64,000 nt of DNA from Parietichytrium sp. I65-24A (Eukaryota; Sar; Bigyra; Thraustochytrida; Thraustochytriidae). The position numbers were made by a program, and so were the translations under genes. The notes beneath the pieces were generated by a model. That model saw only the letters and a program-made list of their open reading frames with translations. It made no database searches and was not told the origin of the DNA. Each line of letters starts with the position of its first letter. Position 1 is the stretch's first letter. The stretch is taken from the NCBI GenBank assembly GCA_012862575.1, contig BLSF01000060.1:57501-121500 (forward strand). Reading direction: 5' to 3'. This document shows, piece after piece, positions 11,992 through 21,680 of this stretch.

Positions 11992-14484
11992 ATGCGCGTA
12001 CTCTGCGTGCGCGCGGTGATCCTCACGGCGCTGGTCCTGTGCGCCTCAGCGTCCCATTCTGCGTCCCATTCTGCGTCCCAGTCCGCGGACGGCCGGCAGG
12101 AAAGAGAAGAAGAGTCGGCGGCGTATGAAGCGGTGTCCCACGCTCTGGCTCTCGGCGACGCCGACGCAGTACGCGACGCGCTCGAGTCCATCGTGCGCAA
12201 GTCTCTCCCGTCCGAGGACGATGTGGATGTGGATGTGTCCGCGGGTATTGCAGCAAGCTCAAGCTCAAGCTCGGGTGATTCGGTTGATTCGGGTGATTCG
12301 GGAGATGTGCAGGAGCCCGCGAGAGTTTCGGCCAAGTTGGCGGGTGCAGCGCTGACTCTTTTGGCGCAGGGCAGCGAGGACGCGTTCCCGTCCTTCGCGA
12401 GCATGGCTGCGTCGAAAGGGTCCACGGAAGGCGCGGGATCGTACCTCGACGAGGCGTCGCCGTACGCGCGTACCAGCGCGGACGCTCCGTTCGTGAACCG
12501 TTCCCGGGCCGTGGAGCTGTACACTCGCGCGGCGGCACTGGGCAATGAGACCGCGCAGTTCCGACTGGCCACGCTGTACGCGACCGGCGCGTTGGGCGTT
12601 CGGAAGGACCCTGCGCGCGCTGTGCTGCATTACTACTTTGCCGCGTTGGGCGGACATGCTGGCGCGGCGATGGCACTAGGATTTCGGCACTCGTTGGGGT
12701 TGGGCGTGCCGAAGAATTGCCGCGCGGCGGTGGTCTATTACGAGCTGGCGGCAAACCTGGCAGCGGACGCCGTGGAGAACAGCGGGTCGGGATTCGTGAA
12801 CGAGCGCGAGCGGTTGAGCATCGACAAGAAGACGCGAGGGTACGCTGGGCGCAGCTCGCGGGGCGAGGACGAAGAAGTCATCGACTACTACAAGCACGCT
12901 GCGGAGAAGGGCGACACGAACGCGCTCGTTGCACTGGGGCAAATCTACCTGTTCGGCGCGCGGGGCGTGCTGCGCGACCACCGCCGCGCGCTGGGCTACT
13001 TTTTGGCCGCGGCCAGCACGGGCGACCCGGTGAGCCAGGCGAGTCTGGGCCACATGCTGGTCAAGGGCATGGGTACGAAGCAGGACCTGATGAATGCGCT
13101 GGGCAACTTCACGGCGGCGGCGGAGGCCGGGGCCGCCGGCGGTCTCAACGGGCTGGGGTACATGCACCTGTACGGGCTTGGTGTCCCGCAGGATGCCGTG
13201 AAGGCGCGGAAGCTGTTCAACGACGCGGCCGAGGCGGGTAACGCGGAGGCGTTCTATAATCTCGGCGCGCTGTACGTGTCCGGGGTGGGCGTGCGCAGGC
13301 GCAACTACCCTACGGCACTCAACTATTTTTCCATGGCGGCACAGAAGGGCCATACGCTGGCCATGCACAAGCTCGCACAGATGAACCTGCATGGCGTGGG
13401 CATTCCGATCAAGAACTGCGACCACGCGCTCCAGCTCTTCAAGGCGGTCGCAGAGCGCGGCGAGGCCGTGCAGCTGCTGGCCAGGGGCTTCTCCTTTTGG
13501 AGCAACGACGACAACGCTGACAGCGCCCTGCAGGTGTACCTCGTGGCTGCCGAGATGGGGTTTGAAACCGCACAGGCCAACGCCGCTTTCCTGCTCGACC
13601 ACGGCGCCGACCTCCGTGGCGGTGTTCCGCTCGACGTTGTCGACAAAGACGCAGGGGGGGACGCCAGTATTGAACAGGATACCGCGCAGGCGCAGGTACA
13701 GGAAGATGCGCACCATACCGAGGATCTGGTCATGAGCTATGTAAATACCGTCCAGGACTTTGTTGCGGAAAGTCTGAAGGGCGTCACTGGCACCGAAGAG
13801 AGCCTGAGGCTCTATCAGCTCGCCGCGGAACAGGGCAACGTGGACGCGCGCCTCAAAATTGGCGATTATTACTACTACGGTCTTGGCGGTGAGCAGCCAA
13901 ACTTTGAGCTCGCCGCACACCACTATAAGCAGGCCAGCGACGCGCACAACGCCCAGGCGCTCTTCAACTTGGGCTTCATGCACCAGCACGGCATCGGCTT
14001 GCCCCGAGACTTCCATTTGGCCAAGCGATTCTATGACTCGGCAGAGTCCACCCATCCAGAGGCCAAGTTCCCTGTCTCGCTCGCACTTACGAGCCTCTGG
14101 CTGCACCGCGTGTACCGCGCCGTGGCCCATAAGGAGACCAGCAACGACCTCCCGCCGTTTGTGAATGCATTCGCACTGTGGGCCAACGCCTTGATCGGGG
14201 GGCCTTCATCTCCAGACACCGCCAACTCGGGCCTGGAGCCATCAAAGCCCGCGGACCAAGGCAAGCCCAATGCGGGCCAGCACGCCGCAACTGATCAGGA
14301 GGTTCTGAGAAGCGAAGATGGGGCTTCGGCCTTGTACTTCCTTGACGTCGTCATGGACCTCGAGGACGACAGCATTGTGGCGATCTGTTTATTTGTACTT
14401 TTAGTCATCGTTCTGATGCTCAGAGCCAGGGAGCAGGCGCGCTTCCAGCGGCAACATGCTCCTTTCCACGAGCACCAGGATTAG
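11992..14484 (+). CDS. SEL1L/HRD3-type ERAD adaptor with Sel1 repeats
   Basis: An 830-residue type I membrane protein. I start it at the ATG that opens with MRVLCVRAVILTALVL, a good signal peptide; the open frame extends 98 codons upstream but reads through CT and AT repeats. After a low-complexity acidic/serine region, Sel1-like repeats run from about residue 165 to 700, with units such as GLGYMHLYGLGVPQDA and NLGFMHQHGIGLPRDF. The last is followed by AKRFYDSA, as in the final SEL1L repeats. A single transmembrane helix lies near the C-terminus (about 788-808) with a short basic tail. SEL1L/Hrd3 holds the HRD1 ubiquitin ligase and delivers misfolded glycoproteins for ER-associated degradation. 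The shape and the last-repeat signature make this family assignment strong. Confidence 0.88.
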   Translation: MRVLCVRAVILTALVLCASASHSASHSASQSADGRQEREEESAAYEAVSHALALGDADAVRDALESIVRKSLPSEDDVDVDVSAGIAASSSSSSGDSVDSGDSGDVQEPARVSAKLAGAALTLLAQGSEDAFPSFASMAASKGSTEGAGSYLDEASPYARTSADAPFVNRSRAVELYTRAAALGNETAQFRLATLYATGALGVRKDPARAVLHYYFAALGGHAGAAMALGFRHSLGLGVPKNCRAAVVYYELAANLAADAVENSGSGFVNERERLSIDKKTRGYAGRSSRGEDEEVIDYYKHAAEKGDTNALVALGQIYLFGARGVLRDHRRALGYFLAAASTGDPVSQASLGHMLVKGMGTKQDLMNALGNFTAAAEAGAAGGLNGLGYMHLYGLGVPQDAVKARKLFNDAAEAGNAEAFYNLGALYVSGVGVRRRNYPTALNYFSMAAQKGHTLAMHKLAQMNLHGVGIPIKNCDHALQLFKAVAERGEAVQLLARGFSFWSNDDNADSALQVYLVAAEMGFETAQANAAFLLDHGADLRGGVPLDVVDKDAGGDASIEQDTAQAQVQEDAHHTEDLVMSYVNTVQDFVAESLKGVTGTEESLRLYQLAAEQGNVDARLKIGDYYYYGLGGEQPNFELAAHHYKQASDAHNAQALFNLGFMHQHGIGLPRDFHLAKRFYDSAESTHPEAKFPVSLALTSLWLHRVYRAVAHKETSNDLPPFVNAFALWANALIGGPSSPDTANSGLEPSKPADQGKPNAGQHAATDQEVLRSEDGASALYFLDVVMDLEDDSIVAICLFVLLVIVLMLRAREQARFQRQHAPFHEHQD

Positions 14485-15310
14485 CCTCGTTCAGTCGCTC
14501 CTCTTCGTGTCTGTTTCCTATAAAGATTCATTCTTTGCCAGCGTTTCCATCTTCACTCTTCTTGTTTCTTCTTCGCATCCACGCACTACAATTACACGAC
14601 TCCCTCGCATGCTTGCGCCGAAGTGCGCATGTACGTCCGGTTCCCGCCTCGAGAACCAACCTGGTTTGGGTTCCTGGTGGGTAGGAAAAAAAATTGTTTT
14701 TACAGTTAACTTTAAATTGGAAAAGCATTGAGTGAGAACCATTTTCGCAGAATTTCTACCTATTTCGGGAAATCTGTTTTCGTTTTTAGCATAAAGATTT
14801 AAAAATGATTTAAAACGAGAATTTGAAAATTTGTATAATAGAAAGAAAGAAAATAGAAAGAACCAATCTTTGGACAAAGAAAACCTATAGCCGGCGAAGC
14901 TCTTCATAAAACCAGGCACTTGGAAGTAACGTGGCTGTACCTGCACTTGACATGAGCAGAACTAGACTCTTTCCCCTTCGGCTCCTTGCGGTCAGTCTTG
15001 GCTTTCTTGAGATCCGGCTAGGTAAACTTAATCTCTACAGCTTATCCTCCCGGATTACATCGGCTGAATACTCCTTAAATTCGTTCCAGGGGCTGGACCC
15101 TGTGGCACACTACAGTTACTGTGCTTTGTTTCAGTGGTTTGGATTTATCAGCGAACAAGTTTAAAACATGTGAAACGCCGACTTCGTCCACTACTGCAAT
15201 GCGACCTCTATCAGTAGGAGAGTTCTCGACCTTAAATATCACCGAGAAGGCTTCTACCGGGCCGGCAAACGGAGGGTCTTGAGGACATGGCATACGTTTG
15301 ACAGGTACTT
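14485..15310. other. Intergenic stretch, no gene seen
   Basis: AT-rich DNA (about 14690-14860) and short frames without recognisable product between the SEL1L-like gene and the minus-strand coding-like pieces. Confidence 0.5.
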
Positions 15311-15908
15311 CTAATTCTTACTTCTCTTATGCCTCTTCTTGTCCTCAGGATCGAGGTCAAACCAAGCATGTGCATGCCCTTCCATCTCCTTCAATCCGAG
15401 GGTTCTCTCATCATTCATTTCCGGCGACACCCACTCGTCACTGTCACCGTAGACAGTCTCGGCAACCACCTTACGGGCCATACATTTGCGTGTACCCGAG
15501 GAAGCCTTTGGAGGTGCGTACGCAGCTTCAATTTCACCGGCTGTAAAAACTATTGCCGAGGGGCGGCGCGTTTCTTGGGTGGTTTCTCTTCAATAAAAAT
15601 AAAGATGGCACTACAAGAAGAAACCGTGCTGGAACCGGATAAATACCCGTCATCTTCTGGCCGTAACCTAGCAAGCCGGTCTTTGGCGCCATAGCTCGGC
15701 AAGCTCAGCATCCTTCTCCAGTTCGGCAAATTTGATAAACTCCATGTCGGTCTTTTAAAATTAAAATTGCCTCTGAACCATTGCTGTAATTGCTGCCCTT
15801 ATCTTCTTGTTTGCCTCCTCAAGTGCGTTGAAATTTTAGTAAATTCACCTCAAAATTTGACGCCATACCTTCCAATAGGGTTTGTTTCCGCTCCACTTCG
15901 TGGATCCA
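15311..15908 (-). other. Short coding-like pieces of an unrecognised spliced or decayed gene
   Basis: Three minus-strand segments read like protein but are each too short to stand out. Segment 15849-15908 encodes 20 residues starting WIHEVERKQ and ends at a GTGAAT donor-like site. After 97 bases ending in AAAAG, segment 15751-15668 continues in phase with a charged helical stretch (EFIKFAELEKDAELAEL) but runs into a stop at 15670-15668. The last segment, 15540-15311, follows a TTTTTACAG acceptor, encodes about 75 residues ending DPEDKKRHKRSKN and stops at 15311-15313. I could not find a canonical donor that links the second segment to the third in frame. It is therefore either a spliced gene with one unusual junction or a decayed gene. 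I do not recognise the product. Confidence 0.45.
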
Positions 15909-16456
15909 CTTTTTTAAAAATTAAAAAAAAAATGAAACTTTGATGCCGGAACCCATCTCAGACACCCGGTTCTTTCACGTCCAACTCTCAATGGAGTTAG
16001 TTCTCCATAGTTCTCAGTTCTCCAGCAAGAAGAAAGATCCAACTTGGAAACGAGTTTTCTATTGTCAATCATAGTACTCATAGGCCTCACTTCCCTCACT
16101 ACCGCCACTACTAGCTAGTAGATAGCTACTCTAGCTAGTTCAGAGCGTCAGGACTGTAGAACAGCCGGCCCCTCACAACCGCCTCACACTATGGCAACGG
16201 CGTAAGGAAAAGCGAGAACAAAAGTAGAAACAAAATAAGGGTGGCTGAAGGGAAGTCCCGGTGTCCTACCGCGTTGTTTATACATTGCTACACACTCCCA
16301 TGCTCGGGGTTGTGAGGAGGGTGTGGGATTTTGTGGGAGCGTTTAGAGGGGGAAGGAGATCTGCCCTCACAACACCTTCGCTCCTCCCTCTGAGAGAGTC
16401 CCACTCCGACGCCCAGGTTTCTCAAGGAGTGTTCCCGGATTGTTCCTCGCGCCGCA

Positions 16457-16468
16457 GTCCCCGCGGAC
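16457..16468. promoter_or_regulatory. Palindromic motif GTCCCCGCGGAC (copy 1)
   Basis: One of four copies of GTCCCCGNGGAC in the window, 544 bases before the RBR ligase start codon. The function is unknown; regulation is inferred from its recurrence in intergenic DNA. Confidence 0.4.
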
Positions 16469-16530
16469 ACTTTCTCCCTCGCACAGCGACATCGCAAAAT
16501 CGCAGGATCGTACGCGGGCAGCCTTCGCGC

Positions 16531-16555
16531 CTCTCTCTCTCTCTCTCTCTCTCTC
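16531..16555. repeat. (CT)n microsatellite
   Basis: About twelve CT units on the sense strand upstream of the RBR gene, flanked by two copies of the GTCCCCGNGGAC palindrome. Confidence 0.95.
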
Positions 16556-16561
16556 CGCATT

Positions 16562-16573
16562 GTCCCCGTGGAC
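16562..16573. promoter_or_regulatory. Palindromic motif GTCCCCGTGGAC (copy 2)
   Basis: Second copy of the motif in the same upstream region, 105 bases after copy 1 and on the other side of the CT run. Confidence 0.4.
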
Positions 16574-16780
16574 TATCGCTGCCTAGCGGAGTCCTAGAGG
16601 CAGTGGGCAGGTCCTCGGAGTGGTGCAGTGCGCGCAAGAGAGCTCGCCTTCGCGCCGTGCTTCTATTTCACGAATAGGATCAGGCGCTTTGCTGTTGTGG
16701 TGAGCATACGCCGGGTCTGGTACTCGCGGTCGCGACTGTATAAACAAATACCCACGCACATACGTGCGTTGCATTCAGCG

Positions 16781-16805
16781 CCATATATATACATATATAT
16801 ATACA
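16781..16805. repeat. Alternating AT tract (TATATACATATATA)
   Basis: Closely resembles the tract upstream of the SEL1L-like gene. It lies about 210 bases before the RBR start codon. Confidence 0.85.
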
Positions 16806-17011
16806 CATTTTATGCAAGTGCTCGCAGACTGCGGAAATACGTACGAAATTCTGTGTGTGAATTGCGTGAAGAGCGGTGGTGCGAAGGAGTCCTCAGTCAT
16901 TGCATTGTAAGAAACGACAGCGAGCTTGAAGAGCGGAAAAAAATTGGTGTTGGAATCTTGAATCCTGAACCTTTGAAGAAAGAAAGAAAGAAAGAAAAAG
17001 GGTCGGAGAAA

Positions 17012-18870
17012 ATGGACAGCGGCGAAGAAGATTACTACTATTACAGCGACGAGGATGACTACTCAATGGGCGAGGGCGAGGCGCAGCTGGGTGAGAAAAA
17101 GTCGTTGGATAAAGACGATATGGAAGAAGAGGACAGGATTGAAGAGAAGCGCACGAGCAGCTTGTCCATCTCATCTGGGTCTACGCCCGTGAAAACCGTT
17201 GCAGCGCCTCTCGGAGTAGTCTCGGATGAATATTCGGTGCTGACGCCTGAGTTGCTGGAGCTGGAGCAGGAGAAGCTCGTGACGAATGTCTCGGAGGTGC
17301 TCGATATCGAGTATGACACCGCCAATGTGCTCTTGCTTCATTTCAGGTGGAACAAGGAGAAACTTTTCGACGCTTACTATGCCGATCCGGAAGGCACGTG
17401 CAAGAAGGCCGGTGCAATCGGCGTACGGCAAGACGCTTCTGCCTCCGCAGATGCAGCAGCAGGCTCTAGATCTGAAGACGAGTCCTTTCTGTGCCAGATT
17501 CTCTTCATCGATGTCCCTTACAAATTCACCTTTGCGATGGGTTGTGGGCATCGCTTTTCGGTAGACGCGTGGCAGAGCTATTTGCAATCAAAGGTGGAGG
17601 ACGGAAAAGATTGCATTTTTGCGGCTTGCCCAAGCGAGGATTGCAGTAAGTTTTTGGGTGGCAGTTGTGCAATTTACTCATCTGATTTGTTTCTAACTTT
17701 CACCTTGCCTCGCACAACTCAGATGCGATTGTTTCACCCAAGAATTGGGATAAGGTGTTGAACCATCCGTTGGAGGATCCAGATCCAGAAGCATCAGCAA
17801 AGAACTTGGAGGCGCTGGAGAAGTACAAACGTTTTCTCGCGACCAGCTTCGTCGAGATTAATCGTACAATGCGCTACTGCCCCGGCAAGAACTGCAAGGT
17901 TGCGATCAAGTCAACCGGCGCGATCACCAACGTCAAATGCACGGAATGCGGCTCGTGGTTCTGTTTCAAGTGCGGGCAAGAGGCACACGCTCCGACAAGT
18001 TGTGGTTGGCTTGCAATGTGGCAAGAGAAGTGCATGAACGAGAGCGAGACCGCCAATTGGATTCTCGCCAACACCAAAAAGTGCCCTCACTGTTCCACTC
18101 GTATCGAGAAAAACCAAGGATGCAACCACATGCAGTGTAAAGTATGCAAATTTGACTTTTGCTGGATCTGCATGGGCAACTGGACCGATCATGGAACCAC
18201 CACCGGGGGCTACTACAACTGCAATCGCTATAAGACCAACGAGGTGGACGACGGCGATGACAGATCACGCGCTAAACGCGAGCTGGACAGGTATTTGCAC
18301 TACTACAAGCGTTATGACAATCATAAACAGGCTGGCAAGTTCGCCGCAAACGAGCAACGCGAACGCGCCGAGAAGCGCATGGAGGAACTGCAGACCGCAT
18401 CTTCGCTGGGATGGGTTGACGTGCAATTTCTTCTCCAGGCGGTGGATTTGCTCATCGACTGCCGCCGCGTTTTGAAGAACACCTACATCCATGCTTATTA
18501 CCTTCCTTCGGGTCCGAAAAAGGAACTTTTCGAGTACCTACAGAGTCTCTTGGAGTCTCACACTGAGAAATTGAGCGAGCTTAGCGAGATGAATCTCAAA
18601 GATATGAACAGGGCAGACGTGATCAACTACACGCGCGTGACCGGCAAATTCTTGCAGTCCCTTCTGGAGCAAGTGGACAGCGAAGGAATCGGTATGGATG
18701 AGGATGCGCTTGCTGCAGGTGGAGGCGTTGACCTCGCCGCCCCAGCTGCAGGTGTTGTTGAAGAGGATGCCGCCGTCGCCCCAGCTGGCAAAAAGCCTAA
18801 AACGAGCGCAACTAAAGCTGCAACTGCTGCGACTGCGTCTCGCAGAAGGTCATCATCGAGCAAGAAGTAA
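17012..18870 (+). CDS. Ariadne-type RBR E3 ubiquitin ligase, one intron, degenerate RING1
   Basis: Two exons, 17012-17645 and 17723-18870, joined by a 77-base GT-AG intron (donor GTAAGT, phase 1), give 593 residues. The order is acidic N-terminus, a UBA-like region (about 85-130), RING1 (about 161-212), IBR (about 263-315), RING2 (about 330-375) and a C-terminal Ariadne-like helical domain. RING2 is canonical: CPHC, then GCNHM with the catalytic Cys near residue 345, then FCWICMGNW and a YNCNRY end, as in ARIH1. The IBR has its CPGKNC, CTECG and FCFKC ligands. RING1 keeps its first Cys, the CGH pair and the last two Cys, but where ARIH1 has CQIC and FCMQCW this protein has CQIL and FSVDAW, so three of eight zinc ligands are gone. 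Ariadne ligases take ubiquitin from an E2 onto the RING2 Cys, often with activated cullins. A second ATG-rich upstream extension of the frame is probably leader. Confidence 0.9.
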
Positions 18871-19223
18871 ATGGTGAGATGTTATTTCATTATTGTCAAG
18901 TTGATGCTGCCGAGAGCCCTGACAGGCCGGCATATTTTTGTACACAGGATTTTCAAAACTCAACAGTTCTTTACTCTCTGCTCCTTTTCTTTTTACTTTT
19001 CCTTCTTCCTCTTTGTGCCTGTGCTGGACTGGATTGGACTGGTAGATCAACCAGCAAGGCGCGTTTTTGAAAGCACGGCTAGTGGAACAAAGTGTCTTTT
19101 GGAGGGATCATAAAATAGGTGATCGGGCAGTCAAAGGAGTCGGATTCAGTAAGTCCTTTTTAAAAGGAGAAGAAGAAGTAGATACTGTCAGAGTTTACTG
19201 TTCTGGAACAAAAAAAATGGGCT

Positions 19224-19922
19224 TTAGATCTTGCTCTTCTGTTGCTTGCTCTTTTGAATCATCTTGCGAAGAGCGCCGAGGATCTTACTGTGAGTTTCTT
19301 CAAATTTTGGCAGCTTTTCAAGGTTTGCCATCCACGCGCTGAGGTATTTGTACTCTGAAAAGTCATACAATTCACAAAACTCTGGCTTGCACTGGCCCAC
19401 GTCTTCGTAGCACATCAGATCCGCGATCGTGGGGGCATCGCCACACAAAAAGGCTGTCTTGCTGAGTTGGTCGTCCAAGAACTTGACAGTAGTGTTAATC
19501 TGCTTGGTCCTGTTTTTAATCTCCTCAGGTGTGGTAGGGATATCAGGGCGAATGATTGGCGCAAAGAGTGCCTGAGAGAACAAGCGGGTGTTGTGATGAT
19601 GCCAGTGCATCCACTGGTTCACCTTGGCGCGCTGAACAAGATCTTTTGGGTACATGTCGTTCAGCCCGTGCTTGTCCGCGATGTATCCCAAAATCGCTCC
19701 AGATTCCCACAGCACCAAGTTGGCATCCGTGTCCTCCAGCGCAGGCACCGTTCCAGCCGGCACCATGCTCCTGTACGACTCATGCCTCGTCCCAAGCGGC
19801 TTATCCTTATTGGACCCAGGCATACAGTGCACCGTCTCGAACGGGATGTCCTTCATTTTCAGCAGCCACAGCACCGACCTGAAAGGCTGGCTCCCATCCA
19901 CTCCGTATAGCTTGAGCGTCAT
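19224..19922 (-). CDS. Theta-like glutathione S-transferase
   Basis: A 232-residue cytosolic GST, the usual length. The N-terminal thioredoxin-like domain has LYGVDGSQPFRSV, with the Ser at residue 11 in the place of the theta-class catalytic Ser. It also has the VPAGTVPALED turn with its cis-Pro and the LWESGAI motif that binds the glutathione gamma-glutamyl group. The helical C-terminal domain contains the GDAPTIADL N-capping-like motif. It would conjugate or reduce electrophiles with glutathione. The tail is basic (KSKQQKSKI) but is not a clear peroxisomal signal. It faces the RBR gene tail to tail, with about 350 bases between. A 16-bp palindromic minisatellite lies about 95-165 bases upstream of its start. 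Confidence 0.92.
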   Translation of the reverse strand: MTLKLYGVDGSQPFRSVLWLLKMKDIPFETVHCMPGSNKDKPLGTRHESYRSMVPAGTVPALEDTDANLVLWESGAILGYIADKHGLNDMYPKDLVQRAKVNQWMHWHHHNTRLFSQALFAPIIRPDIPTTPEEIKNRTKQINTTVKFLDDQLSKTAFLCGDAPTIADLMCYEDVGQCKPEFCELYDFSEYKYLSAWMANLEKLPKFEETHSKILGALRKMIQKSKQQKSKI

Positions 19923-20017
19923 CTTGTCGTCCGCTTTACTCGCCCTTCGTCTCTCTCTGCTCTTCCGGCACCTTCACTTCCACAACTCGGCGAACAACGT
20001 CTGCAAGATTGTGCAAG

Positions 20018-20088
20018 TGTACAATGTACAAAATGTACAATGTACAAAATGTACAATGTACAAAATGTACAATGTACAAAGTACAATG
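20018..20088. repeat. 16-bp minisatellite of TGTACA palindromes
   Basis: The unit TGTACAATGTACAAAA occurs four times in tandem, plus a partial copy, giving eight or more TGTACA palindromes. It lies in the upstream region of the minus-strand GST gene. Confidence 0.95.
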
Positions 20089-21259
20089 ATTCATGTGTCG
20101 GACATGATGGATATTCCAGTTTTCCCCATGTCTCCGAGTAAGGTCCGAGCATATTTTTTAGTCGCAAAGTGGATCAACTAGGGCGGGACTATGCGGGACT
20201 TCTCGAAGCGAAACTCGAGGATAGTGATGGATAGTGTCTGACGAAATGAAGCAGAGGCTGGCAGGAGTTCTTTCCCGTGTTCAACTTCTATTGCAGTGGC
20301 ATTGGCGACAGGATGGAACGTCGCCTTCTTCGAGCACGAGCTTCCGCGCATTCTTCGTCTCGGAATGCATTTGCACAAAGAGAGAGTTGTCGCAGTACAA
20401 GTCTCTCGATGAAGCATTTGATGAGCAATGGTCATTGAGGCTTTGTTGAGTACGGATGGATGGATGGATGGATGGATGGATGTTGGAGAGCTTTGTGTCA
20501 ACGTGAGCTGAGGCGGACGGATGCGGCCGCCAGGAACGCGCAAAGCGTGTCAATCAATTCTCATTTGGCCATCTCGCTCGCTGCTGTCAACTCCTTGATC
20601 GCCTTGAAATAAAACGTTAACGTTCACTTTGCTTCTTCAGAAGATCATTTCTGATCGACCGGTTTTCTTCCCCTCCTAAATATTCTATTCCACTGGATAA
20701 ACCCTTTCGAGCAACCCTTTCCTCAGCGCGTGTTTTTTTTTAATTTTTTTAATTTTGTTTCTAAACCCAAAAGCAGTAAAACCGCCTTGAAAATGTATCC
20801 GAGCTCTAGCTGCGTGTTCACACCTCCGTCTTTCATGTACCGGTGTCAGCACAAATCGGTCTCATCGTGATCTATCCGTTGAAAGGATATCCTTCAAAGT
20901 CCAGAACTTAAACACAATTTCATGATCAGGATTGCATGACGCGGATGCGACGAGCAGTACTCTAGCTAGAGAGGCATGCAAGTGTGGTGTAAGTGTAAGA
21001 GGGGCGCAATCGAAGAAGGTAAAAGAGAGATCTTCAGCGATGAAACGTCTGCAAGCGCGACACCAAGTACACAGGCCAGTTCTAGAGGGTCAATTAGAAG
21101 GTGCAATGAACGCTTGCTTATCTTGAGGCAGAGAGAAATCAATGGCGAGTGGAAGACGACGAGCTTCTCAAAAGCAAGCAGATCCCGAACAGGAGCGGAG
21201 CGAAAAACAAGATTAGAGCGACAGAGCAAACGAAGATTTCTACAAGGTGAGAAGAAGAG
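20089..21259. other. Intergenic stretch with (GGAT)n
   Basis: No convincing gene. A (GGAT)n run is at about 20455-20482. A plus-strand frame at about 20246-20449 has a plausible helical start but no recognisable product. Most of 20560-20960 is AT-rich. Confidence 0.5.
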
Positions 21260-21475
21260 ATGATGATGAAAAACATCTTCGTGGTCCTGTTGGCATTTGC
21301 CATGGCGACGGTCTGTCGCTCAATGAGGTTGGGGGAGAGCCACTGGCAAGAACAACACGCGCACCAGAGCGCGGAGCAGGAGGCAACTCGCCGTCCATTC
21401 ACGAATTATCAAATATATCTCCTGCGTCAAGCCCTTGCCGCCGCCGCCGCCACCTCCTCGCCAACTTCGAGCTAA
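21260..21475 (+). CDS. Possible small secreted peptide
   Basis: A 71-residue frame that begins MMMKNIFVVLLAFAMATVC, which is a good signal peptide with a basic start and hydrophobic core. The mature part would be only about 50 residues, rich in Gln, Glu, His and Ala, with no cysteines after the signal. An AATAAA-type polyadenylation signal lies 75 bases downstream at 21550. I recognise no family. It may be a real short secreted protein or a chance frame. Confidence 0.35.
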   Translation: MMMKNIFVVLLAFAMATVCRSMRLGESHWQEQHAHQSAEQEATRRPFTNYQIYLLRQALAAAAATSSPTSS

Positions 21476-21680
21476 ACATTTCAATCTGAATGCGCAACGC
21501 AGCCTTGCTGAGTGGAATATTGAAATAAATCGCTCAAGAAAAATGTTTGAATAAAGTTTTGCATCAAAACAATGGCACAAACTAAACATCTCATATATAC
21601 TTTGACCTTTTGTTCCTTCTCCCGCTCATTTCATTTCGATTCGATTTTAACAACACGATCCTGCATTCGATTGTAACTGC

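Noticed and set aside
20246-20449. A 68-codon plus-strand frame with a helical start
   Set aside because: There is no family match, no clear leader or polyadenylation signal, and an overlapping frame of similar length on the other strand.
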